Assembly: GCF_009687885.1 (NCBI RefSeq) | Contig: NZ_BLAF01000005.1 | Coordinates: 38,529 to 102,528 of the forward strand | Direction: 5' to 3' | Length of the DNA: 64,000 bases | Source of the DNA: Acrocarpospora pleiomorpha | GTDB lineage: Bacteria > Actinomycetota > Actinomycetes > Streptosporangiales > Streptosporangiaceae | Part shown: positions 45,618 through 53,655 of the stretch, one piece after another | Numbering within the stretch: the first letter of the stretch is position 1 | Layout: the number at the start of each line of letters is the position of its first letter | Made by a program: the position numbers and the translations under genes | Notes under the pieces: model-generated | What the model was told of the DNA's origin: nothing | Seen by the model: the letters and a program-made list of their open reading frames with translations, nothing else | The model's database searches: none

Positions 45618-47221
45618 TCGCCATGGCCCGCCTGAGGCATCGCATCCCGGTCAGCCTCCGCCAGAACTGGAAGCTGGTCGTCGCGTGCGGGGTGTTCCTC
45701 GCGGTGTGCGCCGGAGTCTTCGGCAGCGGGACGATCCGTCCGTACGTGACCAGCGCCCGCGCCGCCTCCGGTGCGACGGTCGTCACCGACCTGGCCGGCG
45801 GCAAGGAACTGTTCGACCCCTCCGCCGCCCACGAGGTGAGGCTGACCTTCACCGACCAGGCGTACGAGGACATGCTGAGCGAGTACTTCAAGAGCGGCGA
45901 TAAGACCTACGTCGAAGCCGACCTGGTCATCGACGGCACCACGATCCCCAGCGTGGGCGTGCGGCTCAAGGGCAACTCGACGCTGTCGGGCCTGACCTGG
46001 AAGGGCGAGTCCCGGCAAGGAGGCCGCGGCGGACCGGGCGGCGGCCAGCGCCCGGAGGGACTTCCCGAGGGTTTCCAGCCCCCGGACGGTTTCCAGCCGC
46101 CTGACGGTTTTGAGCTGCCTGAGGGTGCCGAGCTGCCTGAGGGTGCCGAGTTGCCAGACGGTGCCGGGATGGCGGAAGGCGGGGCTGGTTTCGGCGGGTT
46201 CGGACGGGCGTCGCTGAAGGCCGAGGAACCGGAGAACCTGCCCTGGCTGGTCAGCTTCGACGAGTTCGTCGAGGGCCGCCGCTATCAGGGGCACAGCCAG
46301 ATCGCCGTGCGACCGGTGTCGATGGGCTCCGCGACACTCCTCAAGGAGTCACTGGCGATCTCCATGGTCGGCGCGTCCGGTGAGCCCTCCCAGGGGTACG
46401 CCTACAGTTCCTTCACGGTCAACGGCCGTTCCTCGGCGCCCCGGCTGCTGGTGGAGTATCTCGACGAGGGATACGCAGAAGAGCTGGGTGACGGGGTGCT
46501 GTACAAGTCCCTGGCGACCTCGACCTTCTCGTACAAGGGAGAGGACCAGACCGCCTACACCGACGACTTCAAGCAGGTCAACGCCAAGGGCGAGCAGGAC
46601 CTTCAGCCGGTGATCGATCTGGTCAAGTGGGTGGAGCAGGCCTCGGACGAGGAGTTCGCCTCCGGTCTGGCCGCCCGGCTCGACGTGGAGTCCTTCGCGC
46701 GCTACCTCGCGCTGCAGAACATGTTGCTGAACTTCGACGACATGGCGGGCCCTGGCCGTAACTACTACCTGTGGTACGACCTGAGCGGCAAGAAGTTCAA
46801 AGTCATCAACTGGGACCTCAACCTCGCCTTCAGCGGCGACGCGAGCGCGGGCCCGGACGACGCCCTGAGCATGGGCGGATTCGGCCGACAGCAGCCTGAG
46901 GGGCAGGCCGGTCAGCAGCCTGAGGGGCAGGCCGGTCAGCGGCCCGGTGGCGGTGGCATGCGCATGGGGCACGCGCTGAAGGACCGCTTTCTCGAGACGG
47001 CCGCCTTCAAGGAGGTCTACCAGGAGCAGTACCGGAAGCTTTACCAGGATCTTCTGGCCAGCGGGAAGGCGGAGACTCTCCTGGACCAGGCGGTGGCGTC
47101 CTACCAGGCGAACCAGGGCGCCGACGCCGCCGAGGCCCAGAAGGAGGCCACCACGCTGCGCACGACGCTCGCCACCCGTGCCGAAGCGCTGGGCGAGGCG
47201 TTCGCGGAGCAGGGAAGCTGA
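45614..47221 (+). CDS. CotH-family secreted kinase-like protein
   Basis: A 535-residue protein with an N-terminal membrane anchor (about 20-40, WKLVVACGVFLAVCAGVFGS). The CotH kinase-like core spans VRLTFTDQAYEDML to the C-terminus, with VGVRLKGNSTL, ALQNMLLNFDDMAGPGRNYY and the metal-site-like VINWDLNLAFSG. CotH of Bacillus phosphorylates spore coat proteins. Two low-complexity inserts are unusual: a ~65-residue PEG/PDG repeat (about 135-195) and a shorter QPEGQAG repeat (about 430-450). GTG at 45614; ATG at 45623 is an alternative. Exported, so its substrate would be extracytoplasmic. Confidence 0.87.
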   Translation: MIAMARLRHRIPVSLRQNWKLVVACGVFLAVCAGVFGSGTIRPYVTSARAASGATVVTDLAGGKELFDPSAAHEVRLTFTDQAYEDMLSEYFKSGDKTYVEADLVIDGTTIPSVGVRLKGNSTLSGLTWKGESRQGGRGGPGGGQRPEGLPEGFQPPDGFQPPDGFELPEGAELPEGAELPDGAGMAEGGAGFGGFGRASLKAEEPENLPWLVSFDEFVEGRRYQGHSQIAVRPVSMGSATLLKESLAISMVGASGEPSQGYAYSSFTVNGRSSAPRLLVEYLDEGYAEELGDGVLYKSLATSTFSYKGEDQTAYTDDFKQVNAKGEQDLQPVIDLVKWVEQASDEEFASGLAARLDVESFARYLALQNMLLNFDDMAGPGRNYYLWYDLSGKKFKVINWDLNLAFSGDASAGPDDALSMGGFGRQQPEGQAGQQPEGQAGQRPGGGGMRMGHALKDRFLETAAFKEVYQEQYRKLYQDLLASGKAETLLDQAVASYQANQGADAAEAQKEATTLRTTLATRAEALGEAFAEQGS

Positions 47222-47252
47222 TCAGCCTACCCAGGTCCGGTCCGCGAGCCGG

Positions 47253-47300
47253 AGGTCCGCAGATTCGTCTGCCGGAACGCCGCCTGCTCGCGGCGGACCT
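47253..47300. terminator. Probable terminator after cotH
   Basis: AGGTCCGC (47253-47260) pairs with GCGGACCT (47293-47300) and is followed by TTGTTG. Inside are GCAGA-TTCG-TCTGC (47259-47272) and CGCCGC/GCGGCG (47278-47295), which compete for part of the sequence. Lies between the convergent CotH and kinase genes. Confidence 0.5.
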
Positions 47301-47327
47301 TTGTTGAGCAGGTTCTTTGTCCGGCCA

Positions 47328-49103
47328 TCACGGGCGAAATGTCGTGAGAAATGTGTCGAAGTAGGAGCGGGCGGCTTCCCAGTTGCTTTCGGGGACCTGC
47401 CAGTAGAGGGCGTAGCAGTCGTCGCCGATCCGGAAGGCGCGGTCGATGACACGCTGCCGCCCGGCGGAGGTGGCGAAGGTGAACTCCCAGTCGGCGGCGG
47501 CCACGCCCCGGTATTCCGCGGGTTCGATGCTGATCTTCTCGTACTTCGGCAGCAGGCCCTTCGCGGTGGAGTTGCGCTCCACCGTCTCCAGGGCGGCCAC
47601 GGGGTCGCTCTCCTCCCAGGGCGTGAGGTCGACCTGGAGGTAGCCGGGCATGGCCGGGCCCCGGAACCGGACCCGGGCGGCGTTCGGCACCCGCTCGGCC
47701 TTCCACCCCCGCGGCAGCGCGATCGCGAAGCCGAGCTCGTCCCGGTAGGACCGCCAGCCCGGCGGGAGACGGTTCACGGGCGATGCCGAGGGAGCGGAGG
47801 TCGCCGTCTCCCTGGGCGTCTCTGTGGGCGTCTCCACGGGCGTCCCTGTGGCCGTCACGTGGGATGTCGCGGCGGCGGTCTCCGTCGGGGTCCCGTCGAT
47901 GGTCTCCGTGGGGGTGTCCGCGGTGGGCAGCGTGATGACGCCGGATCCCGGATCACCCGCGAGCTGCTGGTACCCGAACCACCCGGCCACGCCCAGCGCG
48001 ACGACGAGCACGGGAACCAGCACGAAACCAATCAAACGTTTGTTCGATGACGCTGGGCGCGGCTGGGTCGGCACCGGCGGGACGCCCCATTCGCCGCCGC
48101 CCCAGGAGCCCGCCCCGGCCTGCGGCCACCCGGCCTGCGACCACCCGCCCGGCGGTCCGGTCGGACCAGGAGTCGCACCAGGAGTCGCACCAGGAGTCGC
48201 ACCAGGGCCCCACGGAGGCGGCGTTTGAGGCGGCCCAGCCGGTACCGGGGTCTGTGGCGACATAAGTGACATAGGCGACATAGACGGATTGGTTCCGGAA
48301 GCTGCCTGCTTCAGGAGTTCCTGCGCCTCCACGGCGTCGATCCGCCGGCCGGGCTCCTTGCGCAGCAACCCCTCGATCACCGAGGTCAGCGGCCCCGCCC
48401 GGCGCGGCATATCGGGCTGGCTGTGCAGGATGGCCGCCATGCTGGCGATCGGCGTGCCCCGGTCGTACGGCGAGCGCCCCTCCACCGCCGCGTAGATCGT
48501 CGCACCCAGCGACCAGAGATCCGACTCCGGCGTGGCGGGCTGCCCCATCAGGCGCTCCGGCGGCATGAACGCGGGCGTCCCCGTGATGCTCCCGGTCATC
48601 GTGAGCCCCGGGTCCTCCGTCATGGTCGCGATGCCGAAATCGGTGAGCACCACCCGGTTGTCGCCGCTGAGCAGCACGTTCTCGGGTTTCACGTCGCGGT
48701 GCAGGACGCCGGCGGCGTGTGCCGTACACAGCGCGTCCAGGATCTGCAGCCCCATGGCGGCGGCGCGTTCGGGGATGAGCGGCCCGTGCTCGCGCAGGAC
48801 CTGGCCGAGCGAGCGGGCCTGGACCAGCTGCATGACGATCCAGGGGCGGTCGTCCTCCTCGATCACGTCGTGCACCACGACCACGTTCGGATGCGAGAGC
48901 CGCCCGGCGGCCCTGGCCTCGCGGATCGTCCTGCGGTTGAAGGCGACCCGGTCATCCTCGCTCAGCGCGGTGTACAGCACCTCCTTGATCGCGACGGCCC
49001 GGTCGAGCAGGTCGTCGTGGGCACGCCAGACCACGCCCATGCCGCCCCTGCCGATGGGTTCGAGCAGCTGGTACCTGCCCGCCAGGCGACGCGCTTCGTC
49101 CAA
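47328..49103 (-). CDS. Transmembrane Ser/Thr protein kinase (downstream paralogue)
   Basis: A 591-residue PknB-type kinase. Kinase domain about residues 8-270: Gly loop IGRGGMGVVWRA, K40 (VAIKEV), HRDVKPENVLL, DFGIATM and GTPAFMPPERL. A Pro/Gly-rich linker with ATPG repeats precedes one helix (about 356-376, FVLVPVLVVALGVAGWFGY). A Thr-rich stretch and a ~140-residue extracytoplasmic domain follow (LPPGWRSYRDELGFAIALP). No PASTA repeats. TTG start at 49103 with GGAGGGGG upstream. It begins 24 bases after the upstream paralogue, so the two are probably co-transcribed. Confidence 0.92.
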   Translation of the reverse strand: MDEARRLAGRYQLLEPIGRGGMGVVWRAHDDLLDRAVAIKEVLYTALSEDDRVAFNRRTIREARAAGRLSHPNVVVVHDVIEEDDRPWIVMQLVQARSLGQVLREHGPLIPERAAAMGLQILDALCTAHAAGVLHRDVKPENVLLSGDNRVVLTDFGIATMTEDPGLTMTGSITGTPAFMPPERLMGQPATPESDLWSLGATIYAAVEGRSPYDRGTPIASMAAILHSQPDMPRRAGPLTSVIEGLLRKEPGRRIDAVEAQELLKQAASGTNPSMSPMSLMSPQTPVPAGPPQTPPPWGPGATPGATPGATPGPTGPPGGWSQAGWPQAGAGSWGGGEWGVPPVPTQPRPASSNKRLIGFVLVPVLVVALGVAGWFGYQQLAGDPGSGVITLPTADTPTETIDGTPTETAAATSHVTATGTPVETPTETPRETATSAPSASPVNRLPPGWRSYRDELGFAIALPRGWKAERVPNAARVRFRGPAMPGYLQVDLTPWEESDPVAALETVERNSTAKGLLPKYEKISIEPAEYRGVAAADWEFTFATSAGRQRVIDRAFRIGDDCYALYWQVPESNWEAARSYFDTFLTTFRP

Positions 49104-49127
49104 CGCAACCCCCTCCGGGACGAAAGG

Positions 49128-51074
49128 CTACTTGTCCGGCTTGAAGGTGGCCGTGAACGTCTCGAAGTAGTGGAAGTACTTCTTCCAGTCCGAGTCGCGG
49201 GTCTTCCAGAAGATCGCGTACCCGTGCTTCTTGTCGGTGACGAACCCGCGGTTCATGACGTGGCCGGTCGAGCCGCCGGGCTCCCAGGTGAACTCCCAGT
49301 CGGCGGCCTCGTCGAAGTAGTCCACCGACTCGATCTTGATCCGCTTGTAGCCGGGCCAGTTGCCCACGCTCCCCCGCTCCTGCTCCTTCCAGTCCTTCAC
49401 CGCGTCCTTCCTCGGCGAGCTGGTGAACCCGATCTGGAGGTACGCCCCCTCCAGCGGCCCCCGGAAGAACACGCCCATGCTGTTGCGATTGTCCTGCTTC
49501 CAGCCCTTGGGGAGGGCCAGCGAGAAGCCGCTGCTGTCCTTGTAGCGCTTCCAGCCGTCCGGAAGCGCGTCCCCGGATGATTCGGGCTTGGGCGACTCGG
49601 CCGCCTTGGAGGGTTCGGCTGAGGGCTTTTCAGCGGTCGGCTCCGCGCTGCCCGACGGCGGGGCGGAGCTCGGGGGCGCGGACCCGGCGGCGGTGGCCGC
49701 CGGAGAGCCGCCCTCGTCGTCGGCCTGCTGAGCCCCCAGCCAGACGCCCACACCCGCGATGAGCAGCAGCACGGGCACGATCACCAGCGCCGCCCTGACC
49801 GCCAGGGGCCGCCGCTCCGGCGGGTTGATGTTCCAGTCCGGATACGACACGGGCAGCTTCGACCGCGCGGTGTCGGCCCCGTCGCCGGCGCTCCAGCTCG
49901 GCTCGGCCGGCGGCTCCTCCTCGCGCTTCCATTCCGCCGGTACGGCCCGAGCCCCCGTCTCCACCGGATACGGGTCCTTCCGGACGGCGGCGGCCGGGAC
50001 CGGGCTGCGCCTCGGCGTCTCCTCCCGATCCGCGGCCTCCTCGGGTTCGACCTGGGGCTTCGGCTCGGGTTTCGGCTCGGGCTTGGGTTTGGGCTTGGGC
50101 ACCGGCTTGGGCGTCGGCTTGGGCACCGCCAACGATCGCGGCGGCTCGGCGCGCTTGGGTTCCGGCCGCTGCGGCGGGACCGGCGCCTCGACCGGCAGTT
50201 CGACCGGACCGGTGTCGGCCTCGCTCGCCTTGACCGCCTGGAAGGCCTTGGTGGGCGGGGGTTCGGTCTTGGCGCGGCGCAGCAGCCGGACCGTCTCGTC
50301 GTAGCTCGGGCGGTCGCCGGGCTCCTTGACCAGGAGCCGGTCCAGGACCACGCCCAGGCGGCCCGCGTGCACGGCGGGGTCGGGCTGGTCGTTCAGCACG
50401 GCGTGCATGGTCGCCATCGCCATGCCCTTGTCGTGCGGTGGGCGCCCCTCCACGGCCGCGTAGAGGGTCGCGCCCAGCGACCACAGGTCCGACTCGCGCT
50501 GGGCGGGACCGCCGCGTAACCGTTCCGGCGCGATGAACGCGGGGGTGCCCACGAGCCCGGTCCTGGTCATCGTCGAGTCGGTCTCCACCCGGGCGATGCC
50601 GAAGTCGGTCAGGACCACCCGGCCGTCCTCGGTGAGCAGAACGTTCTCCGGCTTTACGTCCCGGTGCAGCACCCCCTGGCCGTGCGCGGCGCGCAGCGCG
50701 TCCAGGACCTGCAGCCCGATGTCGGTGACCCGGGCGGGCGGCAGCGGCCCGTCCTCGCGGATCACCTGCCCGAGCGAGCGGGACTCCACCAGCTGCATGA
50801 TGATCCAGGGACGGCCGTCCTCCTCGATCACATCGTGCACCACGACCACGTTCGGGTGGGTGAGCCGCCCGGCGGCTCTGGCCTCCCGCATGGTCCGGCG
50901 GTTGAGCTCCTCCAGCTCGTCGCCCATGGCGCTGTCGTACCTGACCTCTTTGACGGCGACCGTGCGGTCCAGCAGCTCGTCGTGGGCCTTCCACACGATG
51001 CCCATGCCTCCCCGGCCGATGGGCTCGATCAGTTGGTACCGGCCTCCGACGAGTCGGCCTTCCGCGTTCGACAT
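49128..51074 (-). CDS. Transmembrane Ser/Thr protein kinase (upstream paralogue)
   Basis: A 648-residue kinase of the same architecture: IGRGGMGIVWKAHDELLD, VAVKEVRYD, HRDVKPENVLL, DFGIARVE and GTPAFIAPERL. A long cytoplasmic linker has a KP/EP repeat (about residues 310-345, VPKPKPKPEPKPEPKPQ). One helix lies near 430-450, and the extracytoplasmic domain begins LPDGWKRYKDSSGFSLALP, clearly related to that of the downstream kinase. ATG at 51074 is preferred over the GTG two codons upstream because of the AGAGGGG spacing. Its promoter would lie in the 116-bp gap before it. Confidence 0.92.
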   Translation of the reverse strand: MSNAEGRLVGGRYQLIEPIGRGGMGIVWKAHDELLDRTVAVKEVRYDSAMGDELEELNRRTMREARAAGRLTHPNVVVVHDVIEEDGRPWIIMQLVESRSLGQVIREDGPLPPARVTDIGLQVLDALRAAHGQGVLHRDVKPENVLLTEDGRVVLTDFGIARVETDSTMTRTGLVGTPAFIAPERLRGGPAQRESDLWSLGATLYAAVEGRPPHDKGMAMATMHAVLNDQPDPAVHAGRLGVVLDRLLVKEPGDRPSYDETVRLLRRAKTEPPPTKAFQAVKASEADTGPVELPVEAPVPPQRPEPKRAEPPRSLAVPKPTPKPVPKPKPKPEPKPEPKPQVEPEEAADREETPRRSPVPAAAVRKDPYPVETGARAVPAEWKREEEPPAEPSWSAGDGADTARSKLPVSYPDWNINPPERRPLAVRAALVIVPVLLLIAGVGVWLGAQQADDEGGSPAATAAGSAPPSSAPPSGSAEPTAEKPSAEPSKAAESPKPESSGDALPDGWKRYKDSSGFSLALPKGWKQDNRNSMGVFFRGPLEGAYLQIGFTSSPRKDAVKDWKEQERGSVGNWPGYKRIKIESVDYFDEAADWEFTWEPGGSTGHVMNRGFVTDKKHGYAIFWKTRDSDWKKYFHYFETFTATFKPDK

Positions 51075-51190
51075 CCACACCCCTCTCGAAACCCAAGAAT
51101 CGTCCCACGGATGGCAAATGGATCAAACGAGAGACCACTGCCCTAATCCTGCGATGTGAGACAGAACATTCTCAGGCCGGGGGAACCGGG

Positions 51191-52609
51191 TCAGCTGAGC
51201 GTATCCGGTGCGGGCCGGGCCGCGGGCTCGGCAGCGCGCTCGCTTAAGGCACGGCGCATGCCCACCACGCGCCAGCCGACCGCGATGGCGATCGCGAGCA
51301 CGGGGATCAGGAAGAAGGCGACCCGCTGGTCGGGGTCCGCGAACGGCATCAGCACCAGGATCAGCGCCAGGAAGGCGAGGCCGACCCAGTTGCTGACCGG
51401 CGAGCCCGGCATCCGGAAGGACGGGCGCTCGATCTCGCCGCGCAGGCAGGCCTCGCGCAGTTTGATCTGGCAGTAGAGGAATGTCCCCCAGGTCGTGATC
51501 ACGCCGAGCGAGGAGACGGCGATCGCGATGTTGAACGCGCGCCCGGGAAGGAAGTAGTAGAGCGCCACCCCGGCGAGCAGGACGACGGCGGTGAACACGA
51601 TGCCGCCGGCGGGCACCTGCCGCCTGCTCATCGCCCCCGTGAACGCCGGGGCCTCGCCCTTGAGCGCCATCGAACGCAGGATGCGGCCGGTCGCGTACAG
51701 CCCGGAGTTGCACGACGACATGGCGGCGGTGATCACCACGAGGTTCATCACGTCACCCGCCCCCGCGAATCCGATGTGGGAGAAGACGGTGACGAACGGT
51801 GATTCGCCCGCGCTGTAGGCCGTCCACGGCAGCACCATGGCGAGCAGGATCACCGACCCCACGTAGAACACCGCGATCCGCCACATCACGCTGTTGACGG
51901 CCCTCGGCATGACCTTGCGCGGCTCCTTGGTCTCCCCGGCCGTGATGCCGACCATCTCGATCGCCGAGTACGCGAACACGACCGCCTGCAAACTCACCAG
52001 AACCGGGCCGAACCCCGTGGGAAAGAACCCCCCGTGCGTGACCAGGTTCCCGGCCCCCGCGCCGTTGACCGAGAACAGCACGAGATAGAGCCCGACCACC
52101 AGGAACGTGATGATCGCCATGACCTTCAGCAGCGCGAACCAGAACTCCAGCTCGCCGAACAGCCGCACCGAGACCAGGTTGACCGTCAGGACCAGGCCCA
52201 GCGCGATCAGCGCGGTGAGCCAGCGGGGAAAGTCGGGCGCCCATTTCGCGATGTAGATGGCGACGGCCGTCAGCTCGGCCACGCCGGTGGCGGCCCAGTT
52301 CACCCAGTACATCCAGCCGGTGGCGAACCCCGCCCACGGCCCGATGAACGTCGTCGCGTACTCCACGAAAGAGCCTGAGACCGGTCGGTACAGGACGAGT
52401 TCTCCGAGGGCGCGCATCACGAGAAAGGCGGCCACGCCCGCCAGCGCGTACGAGATGATCAGGCCGGGACCGGCGGCGGCGAGCCTGCCGCCGGCGCCCA
52501 GGAAGAGCCCGACGCCGATCGCCCCGCCGATCGCGATCATCTGCACCTGGCGGTTCCCGAGCGCGTGCTTGTAGCCCTCGCCGGTCTCGCCTCTGGTCTT
52601 CTCGTCCAC
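51191..52609 (-). CDS. APC-family amino acid permease
   Basis: A 472-residue secondary transporter with twelve helices, amino acid transporter subfamily (GabP/AnsP/ProY-like). Conserved start of helix 1 is QMIAIGGAIGVGLFLGAGG; also VEYATTFIGPWAGFATGWMY, VFAYSAIEMVGITAGETKEP and MSSCNSGLYATGRILRSMA. GTG at 52609 follows GGGGGGAG and gives VDEKTRGETGEGYKHALG, the usual N-terminus. The substrate cannot be assigned. Same strand as the kinases but with its own spacing. Confidence 0.92.
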   Translation of the reverse strand: MDEKTRGETGEGYKHALGNRQVQMIAIGGAIGVGLFLGAGGRLAAAGPGLIISYALAGVAAFLVMRALGELVLYRPVSGSFVEYATTFIGPWAGFATGWMYWVNWAATGVAELTAVAIYIAKWAPDFPRWLTALIALGLVLTVNLVSVRLFGELEFWFALLKVMAIITFLVVGLYLVLFSVNGAGAGNLVTHGGFFPTGFGPVLVSLQAVVFAYSAIEMVGITAGETKEPRKVMPRAVNSVMWRIAVFYVGSVILLAMVLPWTAYSAGESPFVTVFSHIGFAGAGDVMNLVVITAAMSSCNSGLYATGRILRSMALKGEAPAFTGAMSRRQVPAGGIVFTAVVLLAGVALYYFLPGRAFNIAIAVSSLGVITTWGTFLYCQIKLREACLRGEIERPSFRMPGSPVSNWVGLAFLALILVLMPFADPDQRVAFFLIPVLAIAIAVGWRVVGMRRALSERAAEPAARPAPDTLS

Positions 52610-52718
52610 CCGGACATCTCCCCCCGAAGATCGTGGCCACGCTACCGGCCAACTCCTGGGGTCCCTGCCAGCCACTCCTAAATATGGGGATTCCTTTGGA
52701 CAATCGCGGTGAAAACGC

Positions 52719-53636
52719 TCAGCCCACGTTGAGGCGGAAATAGGGGATCAGGGAGCGCAGCACGACGGCCGCGTGCCAGGCGGCGGTCGCCTGCTGGCTG
52801 TCGTCCTTCCGTTGATCGTCCTTCCGCTGGTCGGCGTTGTCGCTGATGCCGCGCACCACGGCCCAGCCGCGGACCGGGCTCGACCGCTCCCGCTCGTGGA
52901 AGGCCTGGGCGAGCCCGCCCGCCTCCATGTCGACCGCCAGGATCTTGTCGTTGACCGCGCGCAGGTGGTGGACGATCTCCGAATCCGCGTCGGCGATCAC
53001 GGCCTCGCCGGAGCCGATCGGGCCGTGCAGGACCCGGTGGCCGCGGGAGACGCCGCGGGCGTCGGCGGTCTGGAAGCGCGCCGGATCGCCGTAGTCGGTG
53101 AAGAAGCAGTTCACCGCGTGGGTGATGGTGGCGGGGGAGGACTGCTCCGAGGTTCGGCGGCGGATCTCGAAGGCGGTTTCCTTGCGCAGGTCGTAGTAGA
53201 CCACCTCGGTGGAGACGGCGACGTCGCCGATCGCGATGTGCGGGTTGACCCCGCCCGCGATGCCGCTGATGACCACGATCTCCGGCGCGTACTGCTGGAC
53301 CAGCCGGGTGAACGCCATGACGGCGGAGCGCTGCCCCTGGCTGTGGGCGCGCAGCGCGGCCACCCGCGTGGAGGTGCCCCTGACGTGCACGGTGCCCTCG
53401 TAGAAGGGCGTGCCGCCGGTCATCGCCAGGGTCAGGTCGAGCACGTCGCGCACCGCGCCCATCTCGACCGGCAGGATCGTGATCACCCCGATGTCCGCCT
53501 GGCGCTCCGGGCGGGGATCGGCCCGGGGCCCGGTGGAGGTCTGGACGGTCGCCCCCGTGCCGACCGCCGACCCCGTGATGTTCGCGGTACCACCGCCGAT
53601 GACGATGCCGCTGTTGGTGCTGACGTCGCCGTTCAC
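52719..53636 (-). CDS. Nucleoside phosphorylase/nucleosidase with N-terminal shared motif
   Basis: A 305-residue protein. Residues 8-31 (NSGIVIGGGTANITG, then SAVGTGATV) match, without gaps, the C-terminus of the neighbouring membrane protein. From about residue 47 a PNP/MTAN-fold domain follows: DIGVITILPVEMGAVRDVLD, VISGIAGGVNPHIAIGDVAV, the catalytic-Glu motif VDMEAGGLAQAF and RGISDNAD. The expected reaction is cleavage of a purine nucleoside-type substrate; key residues are present so it may be active. Such domains also occur as effectors in bacterial conflict systems. GTG start with GAGGAG upstream, 19 bases after the membrane protein gene. Confidence 0.82.
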   Translation of the reverse strand: MNGDVSTNSGIVIGGGTANITGSAVGTGATVQTSTGPRADPRPERQADIGVITILPVEMGAVRDVLDLTLAMTGGTPFYEGTVHVRGTSTRVAALRAHSQGQRSAVMAFTRLVQQYAPEIVVISGIAGGVNPHIAIGDVAVSTEVVYYDLRKETAFEIRRRTSEQSSPATITHAVNCFFTDYGDPARFQTADARGVSRGHRVLHGPIGSGEAVIADADSEIVHHLRAVNDKILAVDMEAGGLAQAFHERERSSPVRGWAVVRGISDNADQRKDDQRKDDSQQATAAWHAAVVLRSLIPYFRLNVG

Positions 53637-53655
53637 CGCGCGCTCCTCACGCTCG

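Noticed and set aside
48165-48205. 12-bp tandem repeats in the kinase gene considered as a CRISPR-like or regulatory array
   Set aside because: They are in frame and encode the ATPG linker repeats of the kinase; ordinary low-complexity coding sequence.
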